A stretch of 42,255 bases of DNA from an uncultured Bacteroidales bacterium (GCA_944326235.1 CALVDH010000024.1:1-42255), one strand, 5' to 3'; positions 22,933 to 31,173 are shown, counted from the first letter of the stretch. Notes: generated by a model not told the origin, from the letters alone. Numbers and translations: made by a program.

Positions 22933-24249
22933 TTAGTCTTTATCCTTTTCCTTCTCTTCGTCCCGGGCCTCCTCTTCGGGAGCGGGCTGAAGCTTGTTGA
23001 CCAGCACCTTGTCTATCCTCGGGCCGTCCATGTCCACCACCTCGAGGCGGAAACCGTTCCAGTCCACGTACTCGCCGGACTGGGGGATGTGCTCGAGCAT
23101 CTCGAGAATCAGACCGCCGACGGTGTTGTAGTCGTTGTCGGCCGCCAGGTCCTCCATGTCGAAGTGGGCCAGGAAGTCGTAGAAGGGGCACTGACCGTCC
23201 ACCAGCCAGCCGCCGCTCTTGCGCTCGATGATATCCGGCTCGTCCTCCTCGTCGTCGATCGAGCCTACCAGACCCTCCAGGATATCCTTGTAGGTCACTA
23301 TGCCCTGGCATACTCCGAACTCATCGCAGACCAGACCGTAGGTTACGTGGGCCTTCTTCATCTGCTCGAGTACCTTATATACATCGGTGTACTCGTGGAA
23401 GTACTGCACGGGGCGGATGATATCGTCGAGGGAGAATTTGTCCTTGTCCAGCTTGCCGAACAGGTCCTTGAGATAGACCACCCCGACTATCTCGTCGAGA
23501 CTGCCGTCACCCACGGGATAGACCTCGAAGAGGTGCTCCTGGACGAGGGTGTTGATCTCCTCGCGCGTCATCTCCCTGTCTATCCAGATGATCTCGTTGC
23601 GGCTGGTCATTATCGACTCGATGCTCCTGTCACCCAGGGAGAACACTCTCTCCACGATGTCCTGCTCCACATCCTGTACCTCGCCGTCCTCCTTGCCCTC
23701 GGCCACCATCGACTTGATCTCCTCCTCAGTCACCTTCGACTCCTTCTCCTCCACGTGGAAGGCCTTGGTGAAGAGCGATGTGCTCTTGTCCAGAATCCAC
23801 ACAAAAGGGGTGGCGATCCAGGAGAGGACCAGCATCGGGCCGGACACGACCTTGGCGATGTTCTCGGGAGAACCCATGCCCAGGCGCTTGGGCACCAGCT
23901 CGCCGAGGACTATGGTCAGGTAGGTCACGACGATGACGATGGTCACCTGAGCTACAGGCTGGGCCACGCTCTCGACCAGTCCCCAGCCCTCAAGGATGTC
24001 CGAGAACTTGTATGCTATCGAGTCTCCGGAATAGAGACCGGTGAGGATACCGATGAGGGTGATGCCTATCTGGACGGTGGAGAGGAACTTGTTGGGCTTC
24101 TCCGTCAGGCCGAGCACGTTTTTGGCTGTCCGGCTGCCCTTCTTGGCATCTGCGGTAAGGCTTGATTTTCTAGCGCTTATAAGAGCGACCTCACTCATGG
24201 AGAAGAGGCCGTTGAGTAGAATAAGTAGAAGTATTATAAATATTTCCAT
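22933..24249 (-). CDS. CNNM/CorC-type transporter (DUF21, CBS pair, CorC domain)
   Basis: 438 aa. About 1-190: DUF21 membrane domain (MEIFIILLLILLNGLFSMSEVALISARK; VTIVIVVTYLTIVLGELVPKRLG). About 205-330: two CBS repeats (IMTSRNEIIWIDREMT..., VTYGLVCDEFGVCQGIVTYKDILE). About 345-425: CorC/HlyC domain (VDGQCPFYDF...NTVGGLILEMLEHIPQSGE). Acidic/basic tail. The family exports Mg2+/Co2+ or other divalent ions at the inner membrane; older names call it a hemolysin, which is misleading. First gene of the 24249-to-18220 minus-strand run. Confidence 0.9.
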   Translation of the reverse strand: MEIFIILLLILLNGLFSMSEVALISARKSSLTADAKKGSRTAKNVLGLTEKPNKFLSTVQIGITLIGILTGLYSGDSIAYKFSDILEGWGLVESVAQPVAQVTIVIVVTYLTIVLGELVPKRLGMGSPENIAKVVSGPMLVLSWIATPFVWILDKSTSLFTKAFHVEEKESKVTEEEIKSMVAEGKEDGEVQDVEQDIVERVFSLGDRSIESIMTSRNEIIWIDREMTREEINTLVQEHLFEVYPVGDGSLDEIVGVVYLKDLFGKLDKDKFSLDDIIRPVQYFHEYTDVYKVLEQMKKAHVTYGLVCDEFGVCQGIVTYKDILEGLVGSIDDEEDEPDIIERKSGGWLVDGQCPFYDFLAHFDMEDLAADNDYNTVGGLILEMLEHIPQSGEYVDWNGFRLEVVDMDGPRIDKVLVNKLQPAPEEEARDEEKEKDKD

Positions 24250-24274
24250 TCAAATGTATGAGTAGTCACGGATG

Positions 24275-24282
24275 CAAAAATA
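24275..24282 (-). promoter_or_regulatory. -7 element for the CNNM/CorC operon
   Basis: Minus-strand TATTTTTG fits TAnnTTTG, 25 nt upstream of the ATG at 24249. No clear -33 box. A second box right next to the ATG (24251-24258) seems too close to serve. Confidence 0.35.
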
Positions 24283-24307
24283 ATGAAAATTCGGAATTAA
24301 AACAGAG

Positions 24308-24880
24308 TTAGTCCGAATTCTCCATGCATTTATTGAAACAGTGGCGGCACAGAGGCTCGTAGATATCCTTCTCTCCAAGCTCCACCAGCCGGTCGCTGGC
24401 GCTCAGGCGGTGGGAGTGCAGGGCCGGGTCGCCGCAGCGCACGCAGATGGCATGCACCTTGTCCACATACTCGGCCACGGCCATCAGAGCGGGCATCGGG
24501 CCGAAGGGCTTTCCGAGGTAATCCATATCGAGGCCGGCGGCTATCACCCTTATGCCGGAAGACGCCAGCTGGCGGCATACGTCCACTATCCCGTCGTCAA
24601 AGAACTGGGCCTCGTCTATGCCCACCACGTCCACGTCCCCCGACAGCAGCAGGATGCTGGCCGAGGACTCGACCGGAGTCGACATGATGGCGGTGGCGTC
24701 GTGCGAGACCACCTCCTCCGCGGAGTAGCGTGTATCTATTCCGGGCTTGAATATCTCCACCCGCTGGTTGGCGAACTTGGCCCGCTTGAGCCTGCGGATC
24801 AGTTCCTCGGTCTTTCCTGAAAACATCGAGCCGCAGATGACCTCGATCCAGCCCGGTTTTTTTGCATATTCTGAAAACAT
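24308..24880 (-). CDS. tdk: Thymidine kinase (type II)
   Basis: 190 aa, ATP-dependent phosphorylation of thymidine in the salvage pathway. Visible: P-loop GSMFSGKT at 17-24, basic [34 protein letters not shown], and the zinc cysteines CVRC and CRHC near the C-terminus. Length is typical. The gene lies between the CNNM operon and a divergent DUF1016 gene. Confidence 0.95.
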   Translation of the reverse strand: MFSEYAKKPGWIEVICGSMFSGKTEELIRRLKRAKFANQRVEIFKPGIDTRYSAEEVVSHDATAIMSTPVESSASILLLSGDVDVVGIDEAQFFDDGIVDVCRQLASSGIRVIAAGLDMDYLGKPFGPMPALMAVAEYVDKVHAICVRCGDPALHSHRLSASDRLVELGEKDIYEPLCRHCFNKCMENSD

Positions 24881-24893
24881 TTTCTTACTTTTG
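24861..24893 (+). promoter_or_regulatory. Plus-strand sigma-A-type promoter over the start of tdk, pointing to the DUF1016 gene
   Basis: TTTG (24861-24864), 21 nt, then TACTTTTG (24886-24893): a full match to the Bacteroidetes promoter pattern. The next plus-strand gene begins at 25049, giving a leader of about 150 nt. Because it overlaps the first codons of the divergent tdk, it may be a chance match. Confidence 0.4.
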
Positions 24894-24932
24894 TCCTTTG
24901 AGATGGATGCTCACGTCCCGGCATCCGGACTG

Positions 24933-24940
24933 CAAAATTA
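24933..24940 (-). promoter_or_regulatory. -7 element for tdk
   Basis: Minus-strand TAATTTTG fits TAnnTTTG, 52 nt upstream of the tdk ATG. The -33 box is not clear. Confidence 0.35.
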
Positions 24941-25048
24941 ACATTTTATCGTTACTTCTCATTTTTGAGACAGTGGAAAACAGCAAAAGGGATCAATACG
25001 CTCCTTTCCAAACTAATGTACGGCGAACTGGCAATTAACGAAATATAA

Positions 25049-26155
25049 ATGACTATGGATAAGTCAATAGGTATATTGGATAAGGATTACACGCTATGGG
25101 TCAAGGAACTCGTAAAGCGTTACCGCAGCAGTCAGATCAAGGCTGCAGTAAAAGTGAACAACGAATTGCTCCACTATTATTGGGAACTTGGCAAGGACAT
25201 AGAAGATAAGCAAGCAGACAATAAGTACGGTAGTAGGTTCTACGCTACGCTAAGCCGTGATTTACGCCACGAAATGCCTGATGTAGAGGGCCTGTCGGAA
25301 ACTTCCATCCGTTATGCAAAACGCTTTTATATTCTTTACAGCCAGCATATTGCAATTCTTCCACAAGTTGTGGAAGAATTTGAAAAGGCAAATCTTCCAC
25401 AGTTTGTGGAAAGATTGCATTCTGAATTGTTTTCTATTCCATGGGGGCATCACCGCTATATAATAGACAAATGTTCGAACAACCCGGACAAGGCTTTGTT
25501 CTATGTCCGTCAAACATTGGAAAATGGTTGGAGCCGGGATGTACTGCTCAATATGCTGGGGACAAACCTATATGAACGCAGCAGCAAAGCTCAGACCAAT
25601 TTCAAGAGCACGCTTATTGATGCTGACAGCGATCTGGCACAGGAAATGACACGTGACCCATACAACTTTTCTTTCACTAATTTGCAAGGAAAATACAACG
25701 AACGAGTCCTTAAAGACGCATTGCTCACCAATATCACAAACTTTCTGCTGGAGCTTGGCACCGGGTTCGCTTATGTAGGTAAAGAATATCGCCTACAAAT
25801 TGCAGAAAAGGAAAAATTTATTGACATACTCTTTTACAATCTTAAACTGTCCTGTTATGTGGTGATAGAGGTTAAAATTGGTGAGTTTGACTTTGCTGAT
25901 GTCGGACAGTTGAGCGGTTATGTTGTGGCATGCAATCATATTTTACGCAAAGAGGGACGCGACAATCCAACGATAGGATTACTTATTTGCAAGCAAAAGA
26001 ACAATACTTTGGCTCAATACGCACTTGAATCAAGCAGTCAGCCCCTTGGAATATCTGAATATGAACTTGAAAAGCTATATCCCGAGAAGGTGGAAGGCAC
26101 AATGCCGTCCATTAAAGAGATAGAGGCAAAATTAGATAGTCAAACTAATAACTAA
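25049..26155 (+). CDS. DUF1016/YhcG-family PD-(D/E)xK nuclease
   Basis: 368 aa. N-terminal DUF1016_N region (WVKELVKRYRSSQIKAAVKVNNELLHYYWELGKDI), middle helical part (TLSRDLRHEMPDVEGLSETSIRYAKRFY), and C-terminal PDDEXK nuclease domain with the expected D...E-x-K residues in FIDILFYN...VVIEVKIGEFDFADVGQLSGY. The family is linked to DNA cleavage and is often found near restriction systems; none is present here. The gene is visibly richer in A/T than tdk and rsmI on both sides, with different codon use, which suggests it was acquired. Start at 25049 or the Met two codons later; both are open. Confidence 0.87.
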   Translation: MTMDKSIGILDKDYTLWVKELVKRYRSSQIKAAVKVNNELLHYYWELGKDIEDKQADNKYGSRFYATLSRDLRHEMPDVEGLSETSIRYAKRFYILYSQHIAILPQVVEEFEKANLPQFVERLHSELFSIPWGHHRYIIDKCSNNPDKALFYVRQTLENGWSRDVLLNMLGTNLYERSSKAQTNFKSTLIDADSDLAQEMTRDPYNFSFTNLQGKYNERVLKDALLTNITNFLLELGTGFAYVGKEYRLQIAEKEKFIDILFYNLKLSCYVVIEVKIGEFDFADVGQLSGYVVACNHILRKEGRDNPTIGLLICKQKNNTLAQYALESSSQPLGISEYELEKLYPEKVEGTMPSIKEIEAKLDSQTNN

Positions 26156-26171
26156 ATTCTCATTTTCTACC

Positions 26172-26885
26172 ATGGCAGGCAAGCTTTACATCGTGCCCAC
26201 CCCCGTGGGCAATCTGGAGGACATGACTTTCAGGGCTGTGGAGGTTCTCAGGCAGGTCGACCTGATTCTGGCCGAGGACACCCGCACCACCTCGGTGCTG
26301 CTCAAGCACTACGGCATCTCCAAGCCGACCGAGGCCCATCACAAGTTCAACGAGCACGCACGGGTACGCCCCGTCTGCGAGAAGCTGCTCTCGGGCATGG
26401 ACATAGCCCTGGTCTCGGATGCGGGCACTCCAGGGATATCCGACCCGGGATTCATGCTCGTCAGGGAATGCGCGGAGGCCGGGATAGAAGTGATCACCCT
26501 GCCCGGAGCCACAGCCTTCGTACCAGCCCTGGTGGACTCGGGACTGCCGCTGGACAGATTCGTCTTCGAGGGATTCCTGCCGGTAAAGAAGGGACGGCAG
26601 ACCAGACTGACCGCACTGGCGGAAGAAGGACGGACCATGGTCTTCTACGAGTCCCCCTACCGTCTGGCCAAGACCCTCACGCAGATGTGCGGGTACTTCG
26701 GACCGGACAGAAAAGCCTCCGTCTCCCGCGAGATCAGCAAGATACACGAGGAGACCCGCCGCGGCACCCTATCGGAGCTGGCCTCCTGGTACACCGACAA
26801 CCCGCCCAAGGGCGAGATAGTATTCATCGTAGAAGGGAAGGACTATGTGGGAAGACATGGACAGCAGGAGCCGGAAGAAGAGTAA
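26172..26885 (+). CDS. rsmI: 16S rRNA (cytidine-1402-2'-O)-methyltransferase
   Basis: 237 aa. Tetrapyrrole-methylase fold with the RsmI pattern: LYIVPTPVGNLEDMTFRAVEVL at the N-terminus, LAEDTRTTSVLLKHYGI, LVSDAGTPGISDPG, LPGATAFVPALVDSGLP, and FYESPYRLAKTL. Uses SAM to modify C1402 of 16S rRNA in the ribosome decoding site. Its last 41 bp overlap the next gene in another frame. Confidence 0.95.
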   Translation: MAGKLYIVPTPVGNLEDMTFRAVEVLRQVDLILAEDTRTTSVLLKHYGISKPTEAHHKFNEHARVRPVCEKLLSGMDIALVSDAGTPGISDPGFMLVRECAEAGIEVITLPGATAFVPALVDSGLPLDRFVFEGFLPVKKGRQTRLTALAEEGRTMVFYESPYRLAKTLTQMCGYFGPDRKASVSREISKIHEETRRGTLSELASWYTDNPPKGEIVFIVEGKDYVGRHGQQEPEEE

Positions 26886-27720
26886 GGGCCAGAGGCTTTT
26901 CTCAAACGGGGTCGTCGTGCTGGTCTGCCTGATACTGGCGGCGCAGGCGGTATTCTTCGGCAAATATCTGATAGACGGCCGCAGGGCAATGCGGGAGGGG
27001 CAGCGGCTGGAAGAGGCTCAGGCCCCTCAGACGGAAAAGGTTCCGGCTCCTCAGGACAATGCTACAGGGCGGGAAAGCCCTTCTGCTAAAGAAGTTGCAT
27101 CCGTTCAGGAAGGTCCGGCCGCCCACCCGTCTCCCGCCCGCGCGGGCAGCTCATCGGACAATCATCCGTCAGAACAGACATTTTCCCCCGTACCTGCCAC
27201 CACCTCAACACCCGCCGCGGACAGCTCCCCGCACACCGACAGTCCCCGGGACAGCCGGGCCACCAACCACAGCCCCACCCTCTCATACCTCCACGACGGC
27301 TGGAGCTGGGACCGCGTCGAACTCAACTCCGCCGACAGCGCCGCCCTGGACGCCCTCCCCGGCATCGGCCCCTACTACGCCCGCCAGATCCTGGCCTACC
27401 GCGAGCGCCTGGGCTTCTACGCCGACATCTCCCAACTCCTGGACATCCGCGGCATGGACACCGCCCGCCTCCGGCGACTGGCCGACCGGCTCTACATCGC
27501 CCCGGAGTCCCTCCGTCCCCTCGACCTCTACTCCATGCCCCTGGACTCCCTCGCCGCCCATCCCTACATCGGCCCCTACGCCGCCAAGGGCATCGACCGC
27601 CTACGCCGCACCCTCCCCGAAGCGGAATTCACCTTCCAGGCCATCCTCGACAGCCGCATCCTCCCGCCGGCACAGGCCCGCCGGCTCGCGCTGTACTTCC
27701 CGGCGACAGATCAACCGTAA
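26845..27720 (+). CDS. Membrane-anchored helix-hairpin-helix (ComEA-like) protein
   Basis: 291 aa. A basic N-terminus (DSRSRKKSKGQRL), one membrane segment (GVVVLVCLILAAQAVFFG, about 22-40), a long Pro/Ser/Ala/Thr-rich spacer (about 50-145), then HhH motifs: VELNSADSAALDALPGIGPYYARQIL with LGFYADISQLLDIRGM (ComEA-type) and a second LAAHPYIGPYAAKGIDRLRR. Such domains bind DNA without sequence preference; ComEA does this in DNA uptake. It starts inside the end of rsmI (41-bp overlap; an alternative Met at 26857), so the two are probably coupled. Competence genes are not seen nearby, so the DNA-uptake role is only possible. Confidence 0.8.
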   Translation: MWEDMDSRSRKKSKGQRLFSNGVVVLVCLILAAQAVFFGKYLIDGRRAMREGQRLEEAQAPQTEKVPAPQDNATGRESPSAKEVASVQEGPAAHPSPARAGSSSDNHPSEQTFSPVPATTSTPAADSSPHTDSPRDSRATNHSPTLSYLHDGWSWDRVELNSADSAALDALPGIGPYYARQILAYRERLGFYADISQLLDIRGMDTARLRRLADRLYIAPESLRPLDLYSMPLDSLAAHPYIGPYAAKGIDRLRRTLPEAEFTFQAILDSRILPPAQARRLALYFPATDQP

Positions 27721-27964
27721 GCAGAAGCGCACCTCATTTTTACAAACATCTGATAATCAGAGACGAATCTACTTACCGGGTTCTTTTCGTCGCATCCGTT
27801 ATGCCCGCGAGGCACACCCACCTCCGCTAACTAACTGATCAGCGAGCATTTACGAAACACCTCCGCTTCAGCACTTACCGTTACTCCTCCTTTCTAATAT
27901 CATCCTCCGCCTGTCGCCCGGCAATGATGAATACCTCTGCCCCGTACGGTCCGACGATAACAAG

Positions 27965-28287
27965 AAGGTGCCGGGTGAAACGGCCTTTCTCCGGCACCTT
28001 CTCGAATTCGTTAAAGCCGACCTGCCTCAGAAGCCTCTCTCACAGGCATTGCCCCGGTTCCCCGTCAGGAAGGTGCCGACCGAAGCGGCCTTTCTCCGGC
28101 ACCTTCTCGAATTCGTTAAAAGCCGACCTGCCTCAGAAGCCTCTCTCACAGGCATTGCTCCGGATCCCCGTCAGGAAGGTGCCGACCGAAGCGGCCTTTC
28201 TCCGGCACCTTCTCGAATTCGTTAAAAGCCGACCTGCCTCAGAAGCCTCTCTCACAGGCATTGCTCCGGATCCCCGTCAGGAAGGTG
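27965..28287. repeat. Three tandem copies of a 106-bp repeat
   Basis: Units begin at 27965, 28070 and 28176 (105, 106 and 106 bp), each opening AAGGTGCCG and holding CTCCGGCACCTTCTCGAATT and a CTCAGAAGCCTCTCTCACAG segment; a fourth stops after its first bases at 28282. A diverged copy with the same 106-bp spacing is at 32581-32686. The unit length is not a multiple of three, so reading frames through it are not conserved. It begins the repeat island, 245 bp after the ComEA-like gene; I see no gene in 27721-27964. Confidence 0.9.
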
Positions 28288-28376
28288 TGTTGATATCGCG
28301 GGGAAATTTCCCACCTTCGGAAGGTGGCGATGCAGTGGAGCGTGCTGTTGCTGACTTAAAAGCAAACGAATTTGAA
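28288..28376. repeat. Paired-palindrome remnant and linker before repeat S copy A
   Basis: Contains TGATATCGCGGGGAAA and a second palindrome CACCTTCGGAAGGTG (28311-28325), then a ~50-bp linker (GGCGATGC...GTGCTGTTGCTGACTTAAAAG) that recurs at 32846-32885 before copy E. It therefore marks both outer edges of the island. Confidence 0.75.
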
Positions 28377-28576
28377 TCGTTCGCACGGCGCTTTGATCTA
28401 ACTAGACGACAGTCAATATGTTACGGAACCATCGTGTGGACGACAGCTTGTTTTTAAGCGACGAAAGCACCTCGTCACGCTGTTATGTGTTGATTTTTAG
28501 CCTGTTGCACCGACGGGGTGTGCGGCCATTTCCGGACCTTCATGAAAGCGCAAGAGCACTCACCTTCCGAAGGTAG
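28377..28576. repeat. ~199-bp repeat S, copy A
   Basis: First of five copies (others at 29452, 31291, 32388, 32899). All start TCGTTCGCACGG and end in a CACCTTC/GAAGGTG palindrome. Inside is a conserved GCGACGAAAGCACC stem-loop and an ACACC-GATGG-GGTGT-type hairpin. Copy A has the most changes in its middle. No protein-coding frame is kept among copies. Confidence 0.88.
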
Positions 28577-28608
28577 AATGGTAAGGCCGAAACGTGCCTG
28601 CGTGCCGA

Positions 28609-28917
28609 TTACAGGATGGTGATGCTGACCCGCTTGCCGAGCCCCTGAAAAATCTTGAAGAGCGTGGAAAGCTGTACGTCGGTCTTTCCGTTCTCAATGC
28701 GCGAGATGTACGACTTCTTCGTGCCGATTTTCGCGGCCAACTGCTCCTGGGTCAGCCCCGCATTGCGCCGCTCCGTCTTCAAGCGCTCGGCCAGGATGAA
28801 CGCCTCGGCTTCACGGTCGAAGCTGTCGCGCTCCGGTGTGCCGGGAGTACCGAAGTCCTCTGAAATTATATCTTCTATATCGGTGCAGCCTAGTGCTTGC
28901 AATTCTTTATCTGTCAT
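28609..28917 (-). CDS. XRE-family antitoxin/regulator of cassette 1
   Basis: 102 aa. A single helix-turn-helix in the C-terminal half (NAGLTQEQLAAKIGTKKSYISRIENG, about 45-70). From GTPERDSFDREAE to the end it is virtually identical to the XRE genes at 29715 and 31554; its N-terminal ~30 residues (MTDKELQALGCTDIEDIISEDF) are different. I take the ATG at 28917, which overlaps the toxin stop by 11 bp, rather than 28953. Expected job: neutralise the upstream RelE-type toxin and repress the cassette promoter (HigB-HigA order). Confidence 0.85.
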   Translation of the reverse strand: MTDKELQALGCTDIEDIISEDFGTPGTPERDSFDREAEAFILAERLKTERRNAGLTQEQLAAKIGTKKSYISRIENGKTDVQLSTLFKIFQGLGKRVSITIL

Positions 28918-29278
28918 TATTATGTAATTTATTTCTTTTACTAAAATATTCATTCATAATCCTTTCGGCCTTTTCTATCTCCCGGTCGGGAGTCTTCTGC
29001 GACTTCTTCTGAAAGCCATTGAGCAGAATAATCAGATTACCCTCATCGAAGCAGCTGAAAATCCGGTAAATGTTGCCGCTTTCCTCTATCCGTATCTCAT
29101 AAAGTCCCTTCACGCCTTTTATTACTCTGAAATACTTCGTCGGTATGATTTCCTCAGTCATTATCAATAGTATAACCTGATATATTTTACTCAGTGTCTC
29201 CTTGGACAAAGTCCGCTTGAAGTCTTTAAAGTAATTCGCGTAGGCAAAAACTCTACGTGCCCGTTTGTCTCTGTTCAC
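28907..29278 (-). CDS. RelE/HigB-type toxin of cassette 1 (GTG start)
   Basis: 123 aa. Gp49/HigB pattern (PF05973): GLYEIRIEESGNIYRIFSCFDEGNLIILLNGFQKKSQKTP then an E..KAERIMNEYF helix. Members cut mRNA on the ribosome. I use the GTG at 29278 because a Shine-Dalgarno-like GGAGGAG precedes it and because the upstream ATG (29305) would lie in the promoter -7 box. The protein is only moderately like the toxin of cassette 3 although their XRE partners are near identical. Overlaps the antitoxin gene by 11 bp. Confidence 0.83.
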   Translation of the reverse strand: MNRDKRARRVFAYANYFKDFKRTLSKETLSKIYQVILLIMTEEIIPTKYFRVIKGVKGLYEIRIEESGNIYRIFSCFDEGNLIILLNGFQKKSQKTPDREIEKAERIMNEYFSKRNKLHNNDR

Positions 29279-29292
29279 AACTTCTCCTCCTG

Positions 29293-29323
29293 CAAAGTTA
29301 ATCAATTAGTTAATATCCGCAAA
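29293..29323 (-). promoter_or_regulatory. Sigma-A-type promoter of cassette 1
   Basis: Minus strand: TTTG, 19 nt, TAACTTTG, a perfect Bacteroidetes promoter. The same box and spacer sequence stand before cassette 3 (32229-32259). The start site must lie very near the ribosome-binding site, leaving a leader of about 10 nt. Confidence 0.75.
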
Positions 29324-29334
29324 TGTCTGTTTGC

Positions 29335-29714
29335 TTTTGCGAAGGTAGGAATCTCCCGGCCTGCAATCGGCTGAATGTAAAAAACGTGTGAAGAAATATG
29401 TATTTTTAAAAATGCCTGTGGCGCCGGAGCGGCCTTGTAGACTAAACAGACTCGTTCGCACGGTGCCTTGGTACAACTAGGCGATAGTCAGCGTGTTACT
29501 GAATCATCGTGTGGATACCAGCAATTTTTTATGCGACGAAAGCACCTCGTTGCGCTGCTGCGTGCTGGTTTTTAGCCTGTTACACCGATGGGGTGTGCGA
29601 CCATTTCCGGACCTTCATGAAAGCGCAAGATCACTCACCTTCGGGAGGTGGACGATATCGTGGGGAAACTGCACACCTTTCTAAGGTGGGCTGGTCAGGG
29701 CGGATACGTGCCGA
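29335..29714. repeat. Linker L and repeat S copy B, with palindrome pair
   Basis: 29335-29451 is linker L (TTTTGCGAAGGTAGGAATC start), 29452-29650 is S copy B, and the palindrome pair runs about 29635-29686. Within S, CCAGCA (29518) pairs with TGCTGG (29563), enclosing a GCGACGA/TCGTTGC stem with loop AAGCACC, and five T follow at 29569. Copy B and the block at 31174-31553 are nearly identical base for base, and the match continues into the XRE gene. Confidence 0.88.
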
Positions 29715-30026
29715 TTACAGGATGGTGATGCTGACCCGCTTGCCGAGCCCCTGGAAAATCTTGAAGAGCGTGGAAAGCTGTACGTCCGTCTTTCCGTTCT
29801 CAATGCGCGAGATGTACGACTTCTTCGTGCCGATTTTCGCGGCCAGCTGCTCCTGCGTCAGCCCCGCATTGCGCCGTTCCTCCTTCAGCCGCTCAGCCAG
29901 AATAAACACCTCGGCTTCACGGTCGAAACTGTCGCGCTCCGGTGTGCCTGTCTTGCCATACTGGATATCGAGAATATCATCGTAATTATTGCCGCAGTCC
30001 AATATCGCTTTATTCTTTTCTTTCAT
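29715..30026 (-). CDS. XRE-family regulator of cassette 2
   Basis: 103 aa; N-terminus KEKNKAILDCGNNYDDILD is very close to that of the cassette 3 copy, and the HTH half is nearly identical in all three. No RelE-type gene precedes it: 9 nt upstream ends a cyclase-like gene. Either it now controls that gene pair, or it is an antitoxin left over when the toxin was replaced. Confidence 0.85.
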   Translation of the reverse strand: MKEKNKAILDCGNNYDDILDIQYGKTGTPERDSFDREAEVFILAERLKEERRNAGLTQEQLAAKIGTKKSYISRIENGKTDVQLSTLFKIFQGLGKRVSITIL

Positions 30027-30035
30027 ACCTGGACA

Positions 30036-30767
30036 TCAGTTTTGTATGTAGTTATCACTGATTACCCGTAAAGTGTTATCAATGTATTTTCGCGGAGCAT
30101 CTGAAACTGTACACCTTATACCCTTCAATGCATTCCTGACTTTATCAAGCTGCTTGTCACGCTCCGCTCTTTCTTCTGAATATAAATACCATGATAATTC
30201 ATAATGAGATACTTGACCGCACTTTAGCGGAGCACAAACATCCTTAAACAAATCGCAGTTCAAATTTATCACGGATCGCTCAGCGGTATGGTGAACCAAT
30301 ACGCCGTAATAATTAACGCTCTCTTCCAGCAGGTACGCATCTATCAAAGACTGTCCGAAAAACAACTGCTTCGGTATGTCGCATGTTACTCTTCCCCTCG
30401 AGATCGCTCCTTTCATCGGTATAGGCACCGGCTGCATCAGCGCAGTCTGCATAATACCGGATGTTATTTCTGCCAGTGTTTTTAAACTGCTTTCCGAATC
30501 ATCACTGCTGAACAACACGATGCTGTCTGAAAACTGGGTAAGTTCCAAAGAACCTTTATATTTTCTGATATAGTTCGTGATGTCATTATTGAACTTATTC
30601 AAGAGAGACAATAATTCATCATGACCAGTCCGTGCAACGCGGTCCTTAAATCCCATAATATCAAGAAACACCACATACCGGTCTGCCGTATTATTATCGT
30701 ATGATTGTAACTGAGACCTACTTTCACCTTCCTGTGCCGCTTTTGCAATCATCTGAGCCGTTATCAT
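30036..30767 (-). CDS. Class III nucleotidyl-cyclase-like protein (cassette 2)
   Basis: 243 aa. After ~28 polar residues comes YVVFLDIMGFKDRV, then ELTQFSDSIVLFS, PIPMKGAISRGRV and FFGQSLIDAYLLEE, which follow in order the strands of the class III cyclase fold: the first metal Asp (D36), the second (D81 in FSD), the Gly/Arg beta-hairpin, and the helix with the family's 'AarLE'. Both metal Asp are kept. The Asn and Arg that handle the triphosphate in adenylate cyclases are not evident, as in the more distant prokaryotic cyclases such as Pycsar PycC. No sensor or membrane part is seen. A nucleotide second messenger is thus possible but not shown. Base composition is more A/T rich than the chromosomal genes around the island. 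Confidence 0.55.
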   Translation of the reverse strand: MITAQMIAKAAQEGESRSQLQSYDNNTADRYVVFLDIMGFKDRVARTGHDELLSLLNKFNNDITNYIRKYKGSLELTQFSDSIVLFSSDDSESSLKTLAEITSGIMQTALMQPVPIPMKGAISRGRVTCDIPKQLFFGQSLIDAYLLEESVNYYGVLVHHTAERSVINLNCDLFKDVCAPLKCGQVSHYELSWYLYSEERAERDKQLDKVRNALKGIRCTVSDAPRKYIDNTLRVISDNYIQN

Positions 30768-30778
30768 AACATCACGTA

Positions 30779-31108
30779 TTACTCAACTGTTGTAGAAGTT
30801 ACTGCATAACAATAAACTATGTTGCTGGTGTCATTACCTCCTGACTCCCCTCCCCGCATTCCTAATTCCAAAAAATGCCTCTCCACGTCCCTGGCTGTAG
30901 CAGAATCTTTGGCTGTTCTGTATATCCACCAAGAATAATCCCTGGAGACATTGTGTTCATCGAACAAACGTCGGTCAACATCATTCGTTATGCCTATATA
31001 AAAATCCGAGTAGTATTTTTTCCCACTTCCTTCGAGATGCTTCATAATTTCATCTACTATGGTCTGATAATCTTTGGGCATTTTAAAGCGTGTTAAAGGA
31101 TATTTCAT
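30779..31108 (-). CDS. Small GIY-YIG-like nuclease domain protein (cassette 2)
   Basis: 109 aa. YYSDFYIGITNDVDRRLFDEH resembles the YIG half of GIY-YIG nucleases with the following Arg and His, and TARDVERHFLE could supply the catalytic Glu (E76). The first (GIY) strand is not clear. If active it would cut nucleic acid and could be the effector of the cyclase-like gene 11 nt downstream. A -7-like box (TATATTTG, minus strand, 31114-31121) lies only 5 nt before the ATG, so the start may instead be the Met at 31081 (MPKDYQTIVDE). Family call is moderate. Confidence 0.5.
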   Translation of the reverse strand: MKYPLTRFKMPKDYQTIVDEIMKHLEGSGKKYYSDFYIGITNDVDRRLFDEHNVSRDYSWWIYRTAKDSATARDVERHFLELGMRGGESGGNDTSNIVYCYAVTSTTVE

Positions 31109-31173
31109 TTTTACAAATATAATACAATTTACTGAATCAGCCCGGCATTACACCGCTCTTCCTTCATGTTCAC

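Noticed and set aside
27924..28457. Open frame through the 106-bp repeats
   Set aside because: The repeat length of 105/106 bp breaks the frame between units and the stretch ends in S repeat; product is just the translated repeat.
29509..29985. Plus-strand frames over S repeat and XRE gene, also at 31348-31824
   Set aside because: They are the antisense of the XRE gene plus repeat DNA, and occur twice only because the block is duplicated.
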